Below are positions 13,161 to 27,191 of a stretch of 64,000 bases of DNA, piece after piece. Numbering within the stretch: position 1 is the stretch's first letter; each line of letters begins with the position of its first letter. This DNA is from Paralvinella palmiformis (Eukaryota > Annelida > Polychaeta > Terebellida > Alvinellidae). Position numbers and translations under genes: made by a program. The DNA is taken from positions 1 through 64,000 of the forward strand of contig JAODUP010000483.1 in assembly GCA_025642065.1 (NCBI GenBank). The letters run 5' to 3'. Under the pieces are notes generated by a model. It was not told where the DNA came from. It searched no databases and saw only the letters and a program-made list of their open reading frames with translations.

Positions 13161-14554
13161 CATATGATAAAATGCAGATATTTCGAAATATCATATATAG
13201 GTAGTATCATCTTTCAACTGTCAACAATGTACTACTGCTGTATTTTGAAGGATTTAGAGTGATGCCACCATAACAGGTGTATTGTGTTTAATTATTTAAC
13301 GTTAGACTTCTTCTGATCTCTTTAACATGTACAGCAGTAGCTAATCGCGCTTACTAGTGTACAATTCTGGACTTTATATGTATGAAGTGTGAGGATAGGA
13401 CTGGTCATACTATTACTACCTTAAGCAGAGCATTACGAAGATAAATCAAATAGTTTAAAAAGGAAATGATTTTTTCAAGCAGATTCTAAACAAAACAACG
13501 TATGTCTAACTGAAAAACAAAGTGAAATGAAACGTATTATTCTGTATCATTGTGTCAAAAAACAGTTGTCTTACGAAATGATATTCCTCAACTTGTACGT
13601 TTGTCAAATACGCAACAAACCGTTGACTGTTAAATTAAAATTCATCTTTATTTAATCAACGTCTTGGTACTCGACCACAAACATAACAATATTAGGTTTT
13701 TATAAATTATGCTACAGATCACAGGCAAACCGTGTAACGCACCCTTGACGAACAATGATGTTAAATAATAAATTAATATATATCTTTAGACAAATCCCTA
13801 ACCTTCCTTTATATATAATAATATGGCGATATACATATTCTCCACAAAAGAAAACATGCCAGTGGTCTCTACCCCCAAAACCTTAAACAACAATCTTTAC
13901 TTGTAATACACATCGAGTATGTTAGTATATAATGACTCAATATATCATCACATAATATGAAAAAGTATAGAACTCATATTGTATTGATATTATAAATAAA
14001 TTTTGATATAGTTTAGCTTCTTCATCATTTATCAAACTTTAAATGGTAAACGAATAAAGCCAAATTTTATTTATAAGATAAACAAAATAGAGATGAATGA
14101 ACACAGCCCAAATAATCAATATATAAACTATGGGGACAATAACAAAACATCAAATTACAAGTGAATTTAGGCGAATCCGTCAATAGAAAAAATAAATATT
14201 TACACAGAGAATTATGTAATTTGAAATTGGATTTCTGAAAAGGTAATCACAACTTTAAAGGAATATGGAATGAGAATCAATATCCTTATTTATTGTTCTC
14301 TGACTATTCCTGTATTGGGTTATTTATAATATCTATTATTTGTCTTGTTTTATGCCTAGATCCTGAATTGTCAGAATACAGACACAAACGCACGCATACA
14401 CGCATCCACACACACATACACGACACACCCACAAGCGCCCATGCAAACACACACACGCATACACATGCACATTTAAATATTAATTGTATTTATAGACATA
14501 TCACTTCGATCCAATAGTATGTGGGAAAATTTTAATATATAAATTAACTATTCA

Positions 14555-14624
<70 letters not shown>

Positions 14625-15198
14625 CAATGACTATATATTTGACATATAAATGGCAACAGAAAGTATTTACCTTCCCTGTATGACTCATTAAGTCGCATGT
14701 AAATTGTCGATGTACGTAAGTATCTTCCGTCGACATTTTTTATATTGTTTATACTATTTACTAACTGCAATATCTTTGGCATCTCTAGGAATTATTGTAA
14801 TATGTCTTACGCTTTTATGTTTGATGGTCATTGGACAGCTTGCCATTTATCAATATCAAATCGAGACACTAAGTTCAATTAATTACAATAAAACCCGACA
14901 AACTACTTTGCTGATTGTGATTACAAACTAATTGATTGAATAGATTACGGAATTATTTTGTGATGCAAATTTCATTAAACGGCTTTAACGAAATCTGTAT
15001 TTTTTTCTCTGTTTACCTGACTGTGGTTCTCTCTGTCTATCGGAGTCACTCGCTTTTTTGCACATTAAATTAATCTTTATTCGATTTGGTGCACTGTGAA
15101 TATTTTAACAGATGACCGACTGAAACTTGGTGTAATACGGTAGACCAAACAACGGGTAAATAATCCCAAATTACTACATAATATTCTGATGGACTGGC
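13161..15198. other. No gene recognised; microsatellites
   Basis: AT-rich. It holds an imperfect CA tract at about 14,375-14,470 and a (TA)n array at about 14,558-14,622. A frame at 14,704-14,931 encodes a hydrophobic stretch (LGIIVICLTLLCLMVIG). I see no supporting start, splice or family, so I treat it as chance. Confidence 0.5.
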
Positions 15199-15208
15199 TA
15201 GAATAAGA

Positions 15209-15389
15209 TGATGATGATGATGATGATGATTGATGTTTTACGGCCACTTTTGTGCACATGATAGGGTAAATGGGTCGAGGCGAAGTCAAAGATGAAACAC
15301 CCTTCAGATATGCCCACATCGAGATTCGAACATGCGAGGTATAGATATGTGATCCAACACGCTACCGCTAGCCCACGGATTCCCGTGGG
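15209..15389 (-). mobile_element. tRNA-derived SINE, copy 1 (reverse)
   Basis: Reverse-strand member of the SINE family best seen at 53,678. The (TGA)n tail is at the left, then the conserved body (ACGGCCACTTTTGTGCACAT), box B complement (GATTCGAAC) and box A region. The 5' end contains a 7-bp hairpin, CCCACGG/CCGTGGG. Flanking TAGAATAAGA at 15,199-15,208 and 15,390-15,399 is a perfect 10-bp target-site duplication. Confidence 0.9.
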
Positions 15390-15546
15390 TAGAATAAGAG
15401 TAGTATATTTTGGCTATTAACTTTCATTAAATGAAGTCAAAACTGGTTGTGGTTATTATTTTTGTAAATAATTTGGAAATTAGTTTACGGAAGTGTGTTT
15501 ATACTACATATATGACGTATATGACGACATATATGCTGTCCATATC

Positions 15547-15755
15547 GGGCGCCTCCGTCGTATAAGTGGTAGCGAGTTGGATGACAGATCACTACCACCT
15601 GAGTTCACATCTCGGCGTGGGCATATCTGAGGGATGTTTCATCTTCGACTTCGCTTCATTACATTTGGAGTTCGCTTGACCAATTTAGCCTACCATGTGC
15701 ACAAAAGTGGCCGTAAAACACCAATCATCATCATCATCATCACCATCATCATCAC
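15547..15755 (+). mobile_element. tRNA-derived SINE, copy 2 (forward)
   Basis: Starts GGCGCCTCCGT, with degraded box A and box B (GAGTTCACATCTCGG), then the body and an (ATC)n tail. It lies 157 bp from the reverse copy and points away from it, so the two form a head-to-head inverted pair. Its tail abuts dispersed repeat B. Confidence 0.88.
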
Positions 15756-15756
15756 C

Positions 15757-15925
15757 GTGGTCTCAAAGTAGTTATCTTGTATATGTTGTAAGTCGCCACT
15801 GAACCACACGCGCGTGTTGTTTACTGCCAGCTGTGGGGCTGGTTTTTTATGTGTTTCCGCTTTTTGTACGTAGCCTGCACATAGCCGTTTCCCTGTAGGC
15901 GTGATATATTTGTCGTGCAAAAATT
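15757..15925. repeat. Dispersed repeat B, copy 2
   Basis: Matches 7990-8180. Immediately follows the SINE tail. Non-coding. Confidence 0.68.
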
Positions 15926-16476
15926 TCGGTTAAGACATAAGTAACAAAAACCTATATCAATAAGAAAACGCATTATTCTTATTTTAAGCTATCTCTTGCC
16001 AACTTATTTGAATATTGATAGGTATGCTGTGATATGTGGGTGTGTATGTATACGTATGTGATCGTGAGCCTGTGTATTTTGTATGTACGACTAATCAGAT
16101 CCTATATTAGGAGAAGGTATTTCTGATTCTAACATTCTTCTTTATGACTTGTATTGTGTTCTGAATTTTAAATAACCGCCACATTTTGTAGGAATACTTG
16201 CTATAATGTGCTATGTTGCTGCGTTATCTAAATTTACATGTTAGTGATTTATACTACACAAGGCAATTTGGTATCAAATTAAGTTTTGGCAGATAAATAT
16301 ACAAAACAAACATTAACTGTGACATGGCACGCTAATAGAAACATATAACAATTGGTCGACTAGAATGATAACGTAATGATTTGTTGAATAAAGTCAAATA
16401 ATATTTGTATGTGTCTGTATCTGTATATTTTTCTATTTATTTCGTTATTAGATACATATATAGATACATAGATACA

Positions 16477-16509
<33 letters not shown>

Positions 16510-16928
16510 TACTATTAGGGTGGTCCTTATATGGGAGTAAAATTTAGTTTTTGATTTTTCAAACTCTCACCCCTTAAATGTGTTTGACTTGACCAAAAAC
16601 TGTAATAAGCCAAATTATGAAGAATTTGAGCAATATCTAGAGGTAGCTCAAGGCCTTTGAAATTTACTAAAATATGTATATTTCGTTTAATTTTCAAAAA
16701 TAATATATAAAAGTATTTATTCACATTCAGCATGTTCAATCTGAACATTAGTGGACAGTGATGGTAGCATGATACATACATACAGACAATTAAAACAGTT
16801 ACATCATTATATCATTAAAACAAAAAAGTACAACTCCTTGCATATTGATTGAATGCTGAGCCAATATTACTGTCCGTCATTGAGATGATGATCATTAATG
16901 TCAATGATCATATGATTCAGAAGTTTCA
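15926..16928. other. No gene recognised; (ATAC)n
   Basis: AT-rich sequence with an ATAC/ATAG tetranucleotide repeat at about 16,450-16,507. This is the 3' side of the minus-strand relic at 16,929. Confidence 0.5.
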
Positions 16929-17760
16929 CTAGTTATTAGTAGTTAAGGTGCTCTTTTTGGCATCAGGGAAGCGGTGTCTGAGGTCCTGAACTACTTGGTG
17001 TAGGTATTGCTTTTGCTCTCCATCATTTGTCAGCAAGGAGTTGTATTCCTCGATGAGAGCCACACCCCTCTCGGCTGTGTCGTTAACGACTTCCAAGCTC
17101 CGCGTGATTTCAAGTGCTCTCTTGTAGTCATCTCGGGAATTCCACGTATCAGGATCCGCCTGCAGGAAATCTGTTGTTATGTCAAGACATCGGCAAAAGT
17201 TCATGGTGTTTGTGGTCACAAAATTGGTTAAAGACGTATCCTTGATTGAGTTGGTTACGATTTTGATGCTTTTGGTGGATTTTCGGTTCCTTCGACTACA
17301 GAAATTGCTTGTGCCATGGCTCGCTTTGTGTCTGCTAATCTGACGAATTCGAAAAGAGCCAACGCTACTAACTCCTCACTCATGTACCAAAGGTGTCCTG
17401 AGAAGTTAGTTACAGCAGCCTTGGATATTTCTGAATTAATGTCTTCATATGCTTTCAGGTTCTGAAGAAAGTCTAGGTCATTACGAGGTGCAGATATGGC
17501 ATCAGGAACGGTGAACCAAGCCTTTACATATAGTCTGACGATAAACACACACACATCATGTATGCCTCTGTTTTCATAGGCAGTGAGATGGAATTGGTCA
17601 CGAAAGAGATATATTTTTAGCATATACAATGCTTTGCCATCCATCGAGCATGATGTATTGTTCCTGGTGCCATGAAGTGTATGCCACGCTGAGGAGTACT
17701 ACCCAGAATACGATTACAAGTTCTGTCGTCATCTCGAGTTTTTACATTTGTCTATAGGAC
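16929..17760 (-). pseudogene. C-terminal part of an uncharacterised multi-copy invertebrate protein
   Basis: Reading leftward, three frames join into one protein: TPQRGIHFMAPGTIHHARWM (about 17,690-17,640), then ALYMLKIYLFRDQFHL through LWYMSEELVALALFEFVR (17,644-17,255), then TDFLQADPDTWNSRDDY and VVNDTAERGVALIEEYNS to the stop at 16,929. The first shift looks like one missing G (ATGGCAAAG|CATTG) and the second falls in an A-run near 17,270. The composition is less AT-rich than the surroundings. I recognise the pattern (HHARWM, LWYLSEEL, VVNDTAERGV) as a conserved uncharacterised family with many copies in invertebrate genomes. Its function is unknown to me. A possible splice acceptor (CCTATAG|A) precedes the first frame at about 17,760. 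The single-base lesions could be sequence errors. Confidence 0.65.
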
Positions 17761-17764
17761 ATCA

Positions 17765-18127
17765 AATAAGTGACACTACAGAGTAATCATGATCCTTAGG
17801 TGAGTCGCCAAATGCGAGCTGCTAAAACCAAGCACAAAGCAAGTAATTGGCTGATATTTTAATTGTTCAGTATTTCTGGTACTTAGTGCAAGCTTCCTGG
17901 AACTCAACAGAGATACTAATATAGTTTGTCAATTGAATGAATTATTCAGGAATTACCGAAAATCAAACATGTAACATAAATCATTCCCTCTGTGATTTAC
18001 TTAATCAGAAATGTATGAATAACTTTATTTTGTTATTAATTGTATAAGTTCATTTATCATGTGGAAATATTTTGTTATAATGCGCCAGCGACTAATAAAG
18101 GGACAAGCAGAGTATGATCCATGCATC

Positions 18128-18185
<58 letters not shown>

Positions 18186-18689
18186 TGGATACGGTCATGC
18201 CGAGGTGATCAGGATATAGTGTGGACAGAATGATGGGTATACGATTAACGATTAATGCCCTAATGTACACATATATCAACGTAGAAAGACACATCTCTTG
18301 ATCTATATGTATACATTTAGTTTATAGTTTATAATTTATATATGCAATACTAATAATATATTAACAACTTATAACGTCAGCTTGTATTGTTCGTACACTT
18401 ACTAAAATGCATACAATAATGCCATTCTTATAAATATACCACGAGAGAGACAATGTTAACTGTTTGATGATGTCCTGCTTTTATTACAAGAATGTGCTTT
18501 TATCTTAAAACTTTATGAGTTCTTTGTTTGCTCATTCTCAATATTGGAGTTTAATCATTTTTCATGATTAGACACATACCTGTTACTTCCTGTTTACCAA
18601 AATCTCTGAGCATATCCATACTGTACGTATGAGTATATAATTATAATCCTGTTATCGTTAAATAGACTGTTTGTTAATGATAAACATAT
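17765..18689. other. No gene recognised; (TA)n
   Basis: Contains a (TA)n array at about 18,129-18,182 flanked by short related arms (GATCCA / TGGATAC). Otherwise featureless AT-rich DNA. Confidence 0.5.
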
Positions 18690-19790
18690 TTGATTGACTA
18701 AGTAACCATTCATATTCTGAAAGATATTCATATTAAAAAGATAGATTAATTATGGCACCATTATATGTTTAAAGTCGTTAAGCAAACCTCATGTAATAGG
18801 ATAACCGATATGACATATTTATTGATATGAAATAAGGTAAGTGAATTGTTATGCCATATTGTAATAACTTTTGTGTAAAACTCATAAAAGCCAAAATACT
18901 AATATCAACAAACTAGGGATAATTCATATTTGTTTTACCTAGGATGTTGATCATCCACATTGTCCTACATAAACCTTAAGTTTATCGACATAACAAAGCT
19001 GAAAACGTTTATTATTGTAACATGTTAAAAGGTTATAAACATATCAACTTTCCTTAAAGACCACTAATCTGCCCACATAAGTGCTTAATAGTGTGTCAAG
19101 TGATATCACAGTATTTCATCTACTGCACTTCATTAAAGAGGCTTATGCTTTTCTTCTGGTATCATAGAGTGTTATATAAAGGATAGCATTATTTCTATCG
19201 GCTATTAGTTATCTATATTATTTTATCGAACTAACAATAATTCTTAGTCATCTTCTTAAAACACATTCTATATCGAGAAGACGAATGCTGAAGTGAAGTA
19301 TGGAATGTTTTTAAACCGGACATGATAATCTCAATCAGCCTTGGAATGTTATAGTTATATATGACGTCAGAAACGATCAGTCCTATTTATTGATCATAAC
19401 TATCACTACCTAAAGTAGAACAGTCTAATATTGATACATTTAAAAGGCTAATACTCGAGTAGATATTCTGTACATTTTAATTATTCAGGCGACTAGATAG
19501 AACTAGAATAATTCCATTTATGACCTGATAGAATGACTTAAGAGGTTCTAAAGGCATCTTAACCAGGTTATAGTTGAACGATTAAAACTAATATTTCTTC
19601 AAAAATAATAATAATAATAATAATAATAATACCGTCTTTCCATACAGATAATCCCCAGTTTTAGCATTCCTATAATTTCTAATGGGTATTATATAAGGAA
19701 ACATTAATGCTGTAACTTTCCCCCCCAGAGTTTTGTTCAAAAGTATGCAACAGTCGCACGTAGTATGACCTAATATAATCAGTCAATTAC
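18690..19790. repeat. Diverged copy of the 1.5-kb duplicated unit
   Basis: Collinear with 160-1150 but clearly older. Matching landmarks in order are GGATAACCGATATGACATAT (GGATGACCGATGTGACATAT in the unit), CATAAACCTTAA, AACAAAGCTGAAA, TCATCTACTGCAC, TTTTCTTCTGGT, AAAACTAATATTT before an AAT run, and GACCTAATATAATCAGTCA. There is no coding frame in either copy. Confidence 0.75.
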
Positions 19791-19794
19791 GTTT

Positions 19795-20185
19795 TTGACA
19801 AATGTGTGTTTTCCGACGAACATACAAATCATTACGTGCCATGAAACGATAACACCAGTTGCTTGAAGCCTTACATTATGTTATTTTCATATCCTTTGAC
19901 TTATGTTTTGTTTTCAAGCTAATTTGAATGGTGCTAATGGGAAGACCCTGGGCACGACAATCAATTATCCATTCTTTAAGCTTACATTCCACCCTGCCAC
20001 AAAAGCCAGCACGACCTTTATTAGCTCGCTTCGATTTGAGCAAGTTGTGATTTAGATCTTCACCACAAGCAAACATTGCTTTCGTCGACGCCAAAGTGCC
20101 GTGGAGCACCAAGATTAGCATGAGTGTCTGCAAATTCTATAACTTGCAGCTTAAATGCTGTTGTGTATGAAGAAAAATGAGGCAT
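19795..20185 (-). pseudogene. pogo/Tigger-type transposase, N-terminal DNA-binding region, broken
   Basis: From ATG at 20,185 reading leftward: MPHFSSYTTAFKLQVIEFA...APRHFGVDESNVCLW, then a stop. In the next frame: LLKSKRANKGRAGFCGR, KLKEWIIDCRAQGLPISTI. In the third frame: SSNWCYRFMARNDLYVRRKT. This is the layout of pogo-superfamily transposases: a first helix-turn-helix with LW-type ending, then a CENP-B-type second domain ending in WCYRFM and a Arg-rich stretch. The DDE catalytic domain is absent; homology ends at about 19,795, where the diverged 1.5-kb unit resumes. There are two frameshifts and a stop. The tiny remnant suggests an old truncated insertion. Confidence 0.68.
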
Positions 20186-20189
20186 TGTG

Positions 20190-21839
20190 AATAGTAAATG
20201 ATCACTGAATGATGATGATGATAACTCTTATTATTAACAGCCCCTATTTATATTACTGATGTGTGATCATTTATTCGTCAGGGAAGGGGGTTATTATGGC
20301 TTTACCGACAGGGTTGTGTTTGATTGTGATTAAAAGGCATAGTCTGGCATACCATGCTTCGTTTAAACGTTAACAAATTTTCTAAGCGCTTTCATCACTA
20401 ATGATGATATGTGCACAGCGGATTATACATAGTAAGATGAGTTTTACCACTAATTTAAGCACAAATCATGGGCACGGATTATACATGAGTGTGGGTTATC
20501 TATGGGGAAAGACGATAATTACTATTATTAGTAGTATTATTATTCTTATAAATTTAACCAGTATTATTACTGCTGCTGCTGCTGCTGCTACTACTACTAC
20601 ATGTAGTAGTAGTTGTTGTAGTAGTAGAAACAACAGAAATATCAATAATACTATTTGTACCTATATCAGTATTAATAATAGTTCATTTTAATCATTCACT
20701 TCATCACCATCAATTATTAAATAAGTATTACCTGCTATAGAACAATATATTAACATGATATCCTGTAGTATTTCAATTACAATAACACACTAATAATCTA
20801 ACAATAAAAACTCATAAACAATAAGCCTGAAGCATGATGACGTCAAAAACCAAAACAAACCAACAGCGCTTTGTATTGTGGGATTTATAGGGAGTCCACT
20901 GGGCGATAATACCGTGATAATCCCGCCATTTTAACCTAAAACGTCAATGTTCCGGATCTGTTATAATCATGCCAAAAACTAACTCCTGCATACCATAATG
21001 TTGAAAATGTTATAATCATTAACATAATGGAATTAGATAAATTGAAGTATTTGTGTGCTGTATTTTTGGTTTAAGTGATCGATTCTGTTACAAACACGCA
21101 CACACACATTTCCCATCGTAAAACGTATTTCTCAATGTTGTGATTTCAGTTAATTGATTTATGTTATAACTTCTTTATAAGTGAGATTTATAAGACTCCT
21201 TGTACCAAGTCTGGAAAACAAGATTTATTCTTATACCACAACAACTACTACTACTACTTACATTACTGCAAATACTACTTTTACTACTACTGAATTTGTT
21301 ATAATCATTATAATAATATTTGTATTAATACTGTTATTATTGTTATTGTCAACACAATAATACTGTATAATAATAATAATAATAATAATAACAACAACAA
21401 TAATAATCGTTTCCATGGTAGCTTAATAAATATAAATAATACACAGGCCATAATGCGACCGATTATAAAGGTATAACTAAATTTAAAAATCACTAATATG
21501 TTTAATATGTCCTTCTAAATTGTGTGTTTACTTTGATCAGTAACATATTCAACAGATCGGAACCAGCCAAGATATTCACCTAAAGCCACAGTGGAAATAT
21601 TGGACAATAGATTGTAGCCGTACTAGACGAAACGTCGACATAGTCCTCAGTAAATGCCGCGATTTATTCAAACCTAACACCTAAACCATATATGTTTAAG
21701 TTCATCAATTTATTTGCAGTTTAGAGTGCCAGAGTATAAATTAAAGCGCGTATGCACGTGACATATAATAGAAGAAAAGACGCAAATTAGGCAGATCGAC
21801 GATACTAGGAACGATATGTATGAATTAAAATAGATAACA
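20190..21839. other. No gene recognised; trinucleotide repeats
   Basis: Holds (GCT)n/(ACT)n at about 20,569-20,625, ACT repeats near 21,245, AAT/AAC repeats at about 21,368-21,410 and a motif GACGAAACGTCGAC near 21,624. A stretch near 20,840-20,960 is less AT-rich (TGACGTCA-like and CCCGCCATTTT motifs) and may be a mobile-element fragment. Confidence 0.45.
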
Positions 21840-21879
21840 ATTTTCCTGCATAACAATAACCTAATTAAACTGAAAAGTG

Positions 21880-23450
21880 ACAAAGGAAATTATACTGGTA
21901 TGGTTCTGTTAGACATACAGAAAGAATTTACACAGTAAATCATGGCATTTTATTAAATAAACTTCAAGTCATATGTTTAAGCCAAAATTCTTATTTAACT
22001 GATATAAAACATGTCACTGATTTGAACGGAATAAGATCTGACACAAAAGGTATTTTATGTGGCATTCCTCGAGGCTCCATCCTTGCTCCTCTTCTGTTTC
22101 TGATATCCGTGAATGACATGACAACAGCTGTCAAGTGTAAGCTCCTGCTGTATGCTGACGACTCGACCTTGTTAGTATCTGGATACGGTGAATCAGAGAT
22201 AGAGGAGAGCCTAAGTCTGGAGCTTGAGTCAGTTAGTGAATGGCTAACAGAAAACAAATTGTCTTTACATTTGGGTAAAACGGAGTCCATCTTGTTTAAA
22301 TCTAAGAGAAGATTGCAATACTTTAATTCTTTGAACATAGTTTGTAATGGAACTGTCATCGAATCAAAGCCGAGTGTCACATTTCTTGGAGTAACTTTAA
22401 ACCAGGAACATTCAGGAGATGCTATAGCATCTAGAGTGATTTATAAAAGCTCAAATAAGCTTAGGCTTTAATACAGAAACGCACAGAAATTTAATCTTAA
22501 AACAAAACAACCTTTTGTTTCGGATTTTATTCAATGTCATTTTGATGATACTCTGTTCAGCTTGTTATAATGGTTTGTTGAAAATGTTGAAGGGACGATT
22601 ACAAGTATAACAAAATAACATCATTATATACACCTTAAATCCCCCCCCCCTTATCCTAGAACGCATGGTATATATAATGCAGCTAAGTTTGTTGGGTCTA
22701 CTCCCTGTGGAGTACAGAGTTGAACAACTGAAATTATGACACATGTATAATGCCATCAATGGTAGTGCATGGGAATATATGAAAAATCAAATAGAAATGG
22801 GTTAGCACAATTATAATATACGATCAAGTGATTTATGTTGCAAGATATCAAGAGTGAGTAGTTTGGCTTCTAGTTCTTTTTTTACACAGGAATTATTCAA
22901 TGGAATGTTATTCCGCTCTCAGTGAAGCAATGTCTCAATAAAAGTAGTTTTAAATCAGAAGTTGAATATATTTGCATTTTAATGTAAAATCATTAAACAT
23001 TTTCTTATTATTTACTATAGTTATTAAGTTTAGTCTGTGATACCCAGTTTTGCAGCTGTTTGTTTATAAATTGATGCTCAAATAAATGACAAAGCATTAT
23101 ATTATTTATTGCATTGTTTATTATAAATATAATATCTATTTCTAGGAAGGTTTGTTACGTACAAACCCATTAGTTCATATTATGTTGTGTTTTTCTATTT
23201 AAATATTATTTCTATTTAAGACTTATTGATCTTATAAAAGTCATCGTTGATTTAGTCATGCAATTTTAATGATTGCTGTAGGATGCCTCGCCTCTTTTTT
23301 CTTCTTTTAAAAGGACCACATTGGAAATAAGAGTATGCTAGTTTGCTTTTATATGTTATCCTTGATCATTTTTATGTATGTTATATTGTTATGCAAATAT
23401 CATGTGTCATGTATACTTTTTCACCAAATAAACTCGATCTAATAAACTCA
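21880..23450 (+). mobile_element. CR1/Rex1-like LINE, 5'-truncated
   Basis: RT begins near 21,890 (GMVLLDIQKEFTQ, from the usual LLDIQKAFDTV motif). A continuous frame from 22,022 to 22,471 reads GIPRGSILAPLLFLI, LLLYADDSTLLVSG with catalytic YADD at about 22,150, SEWLTENKLSLHLGKTES and VTFLGVTL. Later fragments (FIQCHFD, QIEMG, ISRVSSLASSSFF) lie in shifted frames to about 22,980. The 3' untranslated part contains GGACCACATTGGAAATAAGA and AATAAA signals near 23,428. Endonuclease and ORF1 are missing. The clade name is tentative. Confidence 0.85.
22022..22471 (+). pseudogene. LINE reverse transcriptase, palm/thumb segment
   Basis: The longest open stretch of the LINE at 21,880-23,450, about 149 codons. 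It carries the GIPRGSILAPLLFLI block (normally GVPQGSILGPLLFLI), the YADD box and the NKLSLHLGKTE block. The P-R and I-L-A replacements in the usually invariant PQGS.LGP motif suggest it is dead. There is no own start; the frame begins mid-domain. Confidence 0.85.
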
Positions 23451-26653
<3,203 letters not shown>

Positions 26654-27153
26654 AAATGCCTACATATATAACGATGTGTGTAGATGATGTTCTGTTTGTG
26701 AAATCAGTCGGAACAATAAAAACGATGTTTCTGAAGCATATTTTGATTGATGTGTTCTAATCTATATGGGTAAAACTTTATATGGTTCAAATTCTTAGTT
26801 CGTCCTGAGGATGAATATGCTGAATGGGACGAGCATTAGAAAGATGAAGGATGAAAAAACATTTCTTACTTAGCTAGCTGGCGTTGGATCTGAGGGGTTA
26901 GACATACATAAACACATAGACACTCATTAACGCATCATGTATTTGGTGCTTTAAGAGTCAGTGCTGGCAGAAACATGCATTATAAGGAAATTAGAGTATT
27001 CTAGCCCTTGTAAATGTTCAAATAACTATTCTCATTTCCCTTCTTATAATTTTCTTCTGCATAATAAAATAATAATTATTATTAGAGATAGGAGTGAATG
27101 TTCATAGTAAGATTCCAAAATTATGCCACGGACAGAAGTATAAGTAAACTAAT
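26654..27153. repeat. Third copy of the duplicated flank
   Basis: Matches 1492-1570 and 2915-3351. The left limit is the (CA)n array and the right limit is the first base of a Penelope-like element. Sequence beyond either limit is unlike the copy near 3 kb. Confidence 0.88.
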
Positions 27154-27191
27154 GGGCCGGGGATTGGGCTCCTCATTATGCCGACATATAC

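Noticed and set aside
14704..14931. Hydrophobic 75-codon frame, possible membrane protein
   Set aside because: Hydrophobic frames are expected in AT-rich DNA. No conventional start, family or splice support.
21600..21660. GACGAAACGTCGAC, resembling the end of a hammerhead motif
   Set aside because: No TTGATAA/CTGATGA element or stem at the right spacing upstream.
22620..22650. C-run within a LINE as a possible functional site
   Set aside because: Homopolymer runs occur several times here (1256, 2728, 22,640, 31,031, 48,669) and are likely slippage or consensus artefacts.
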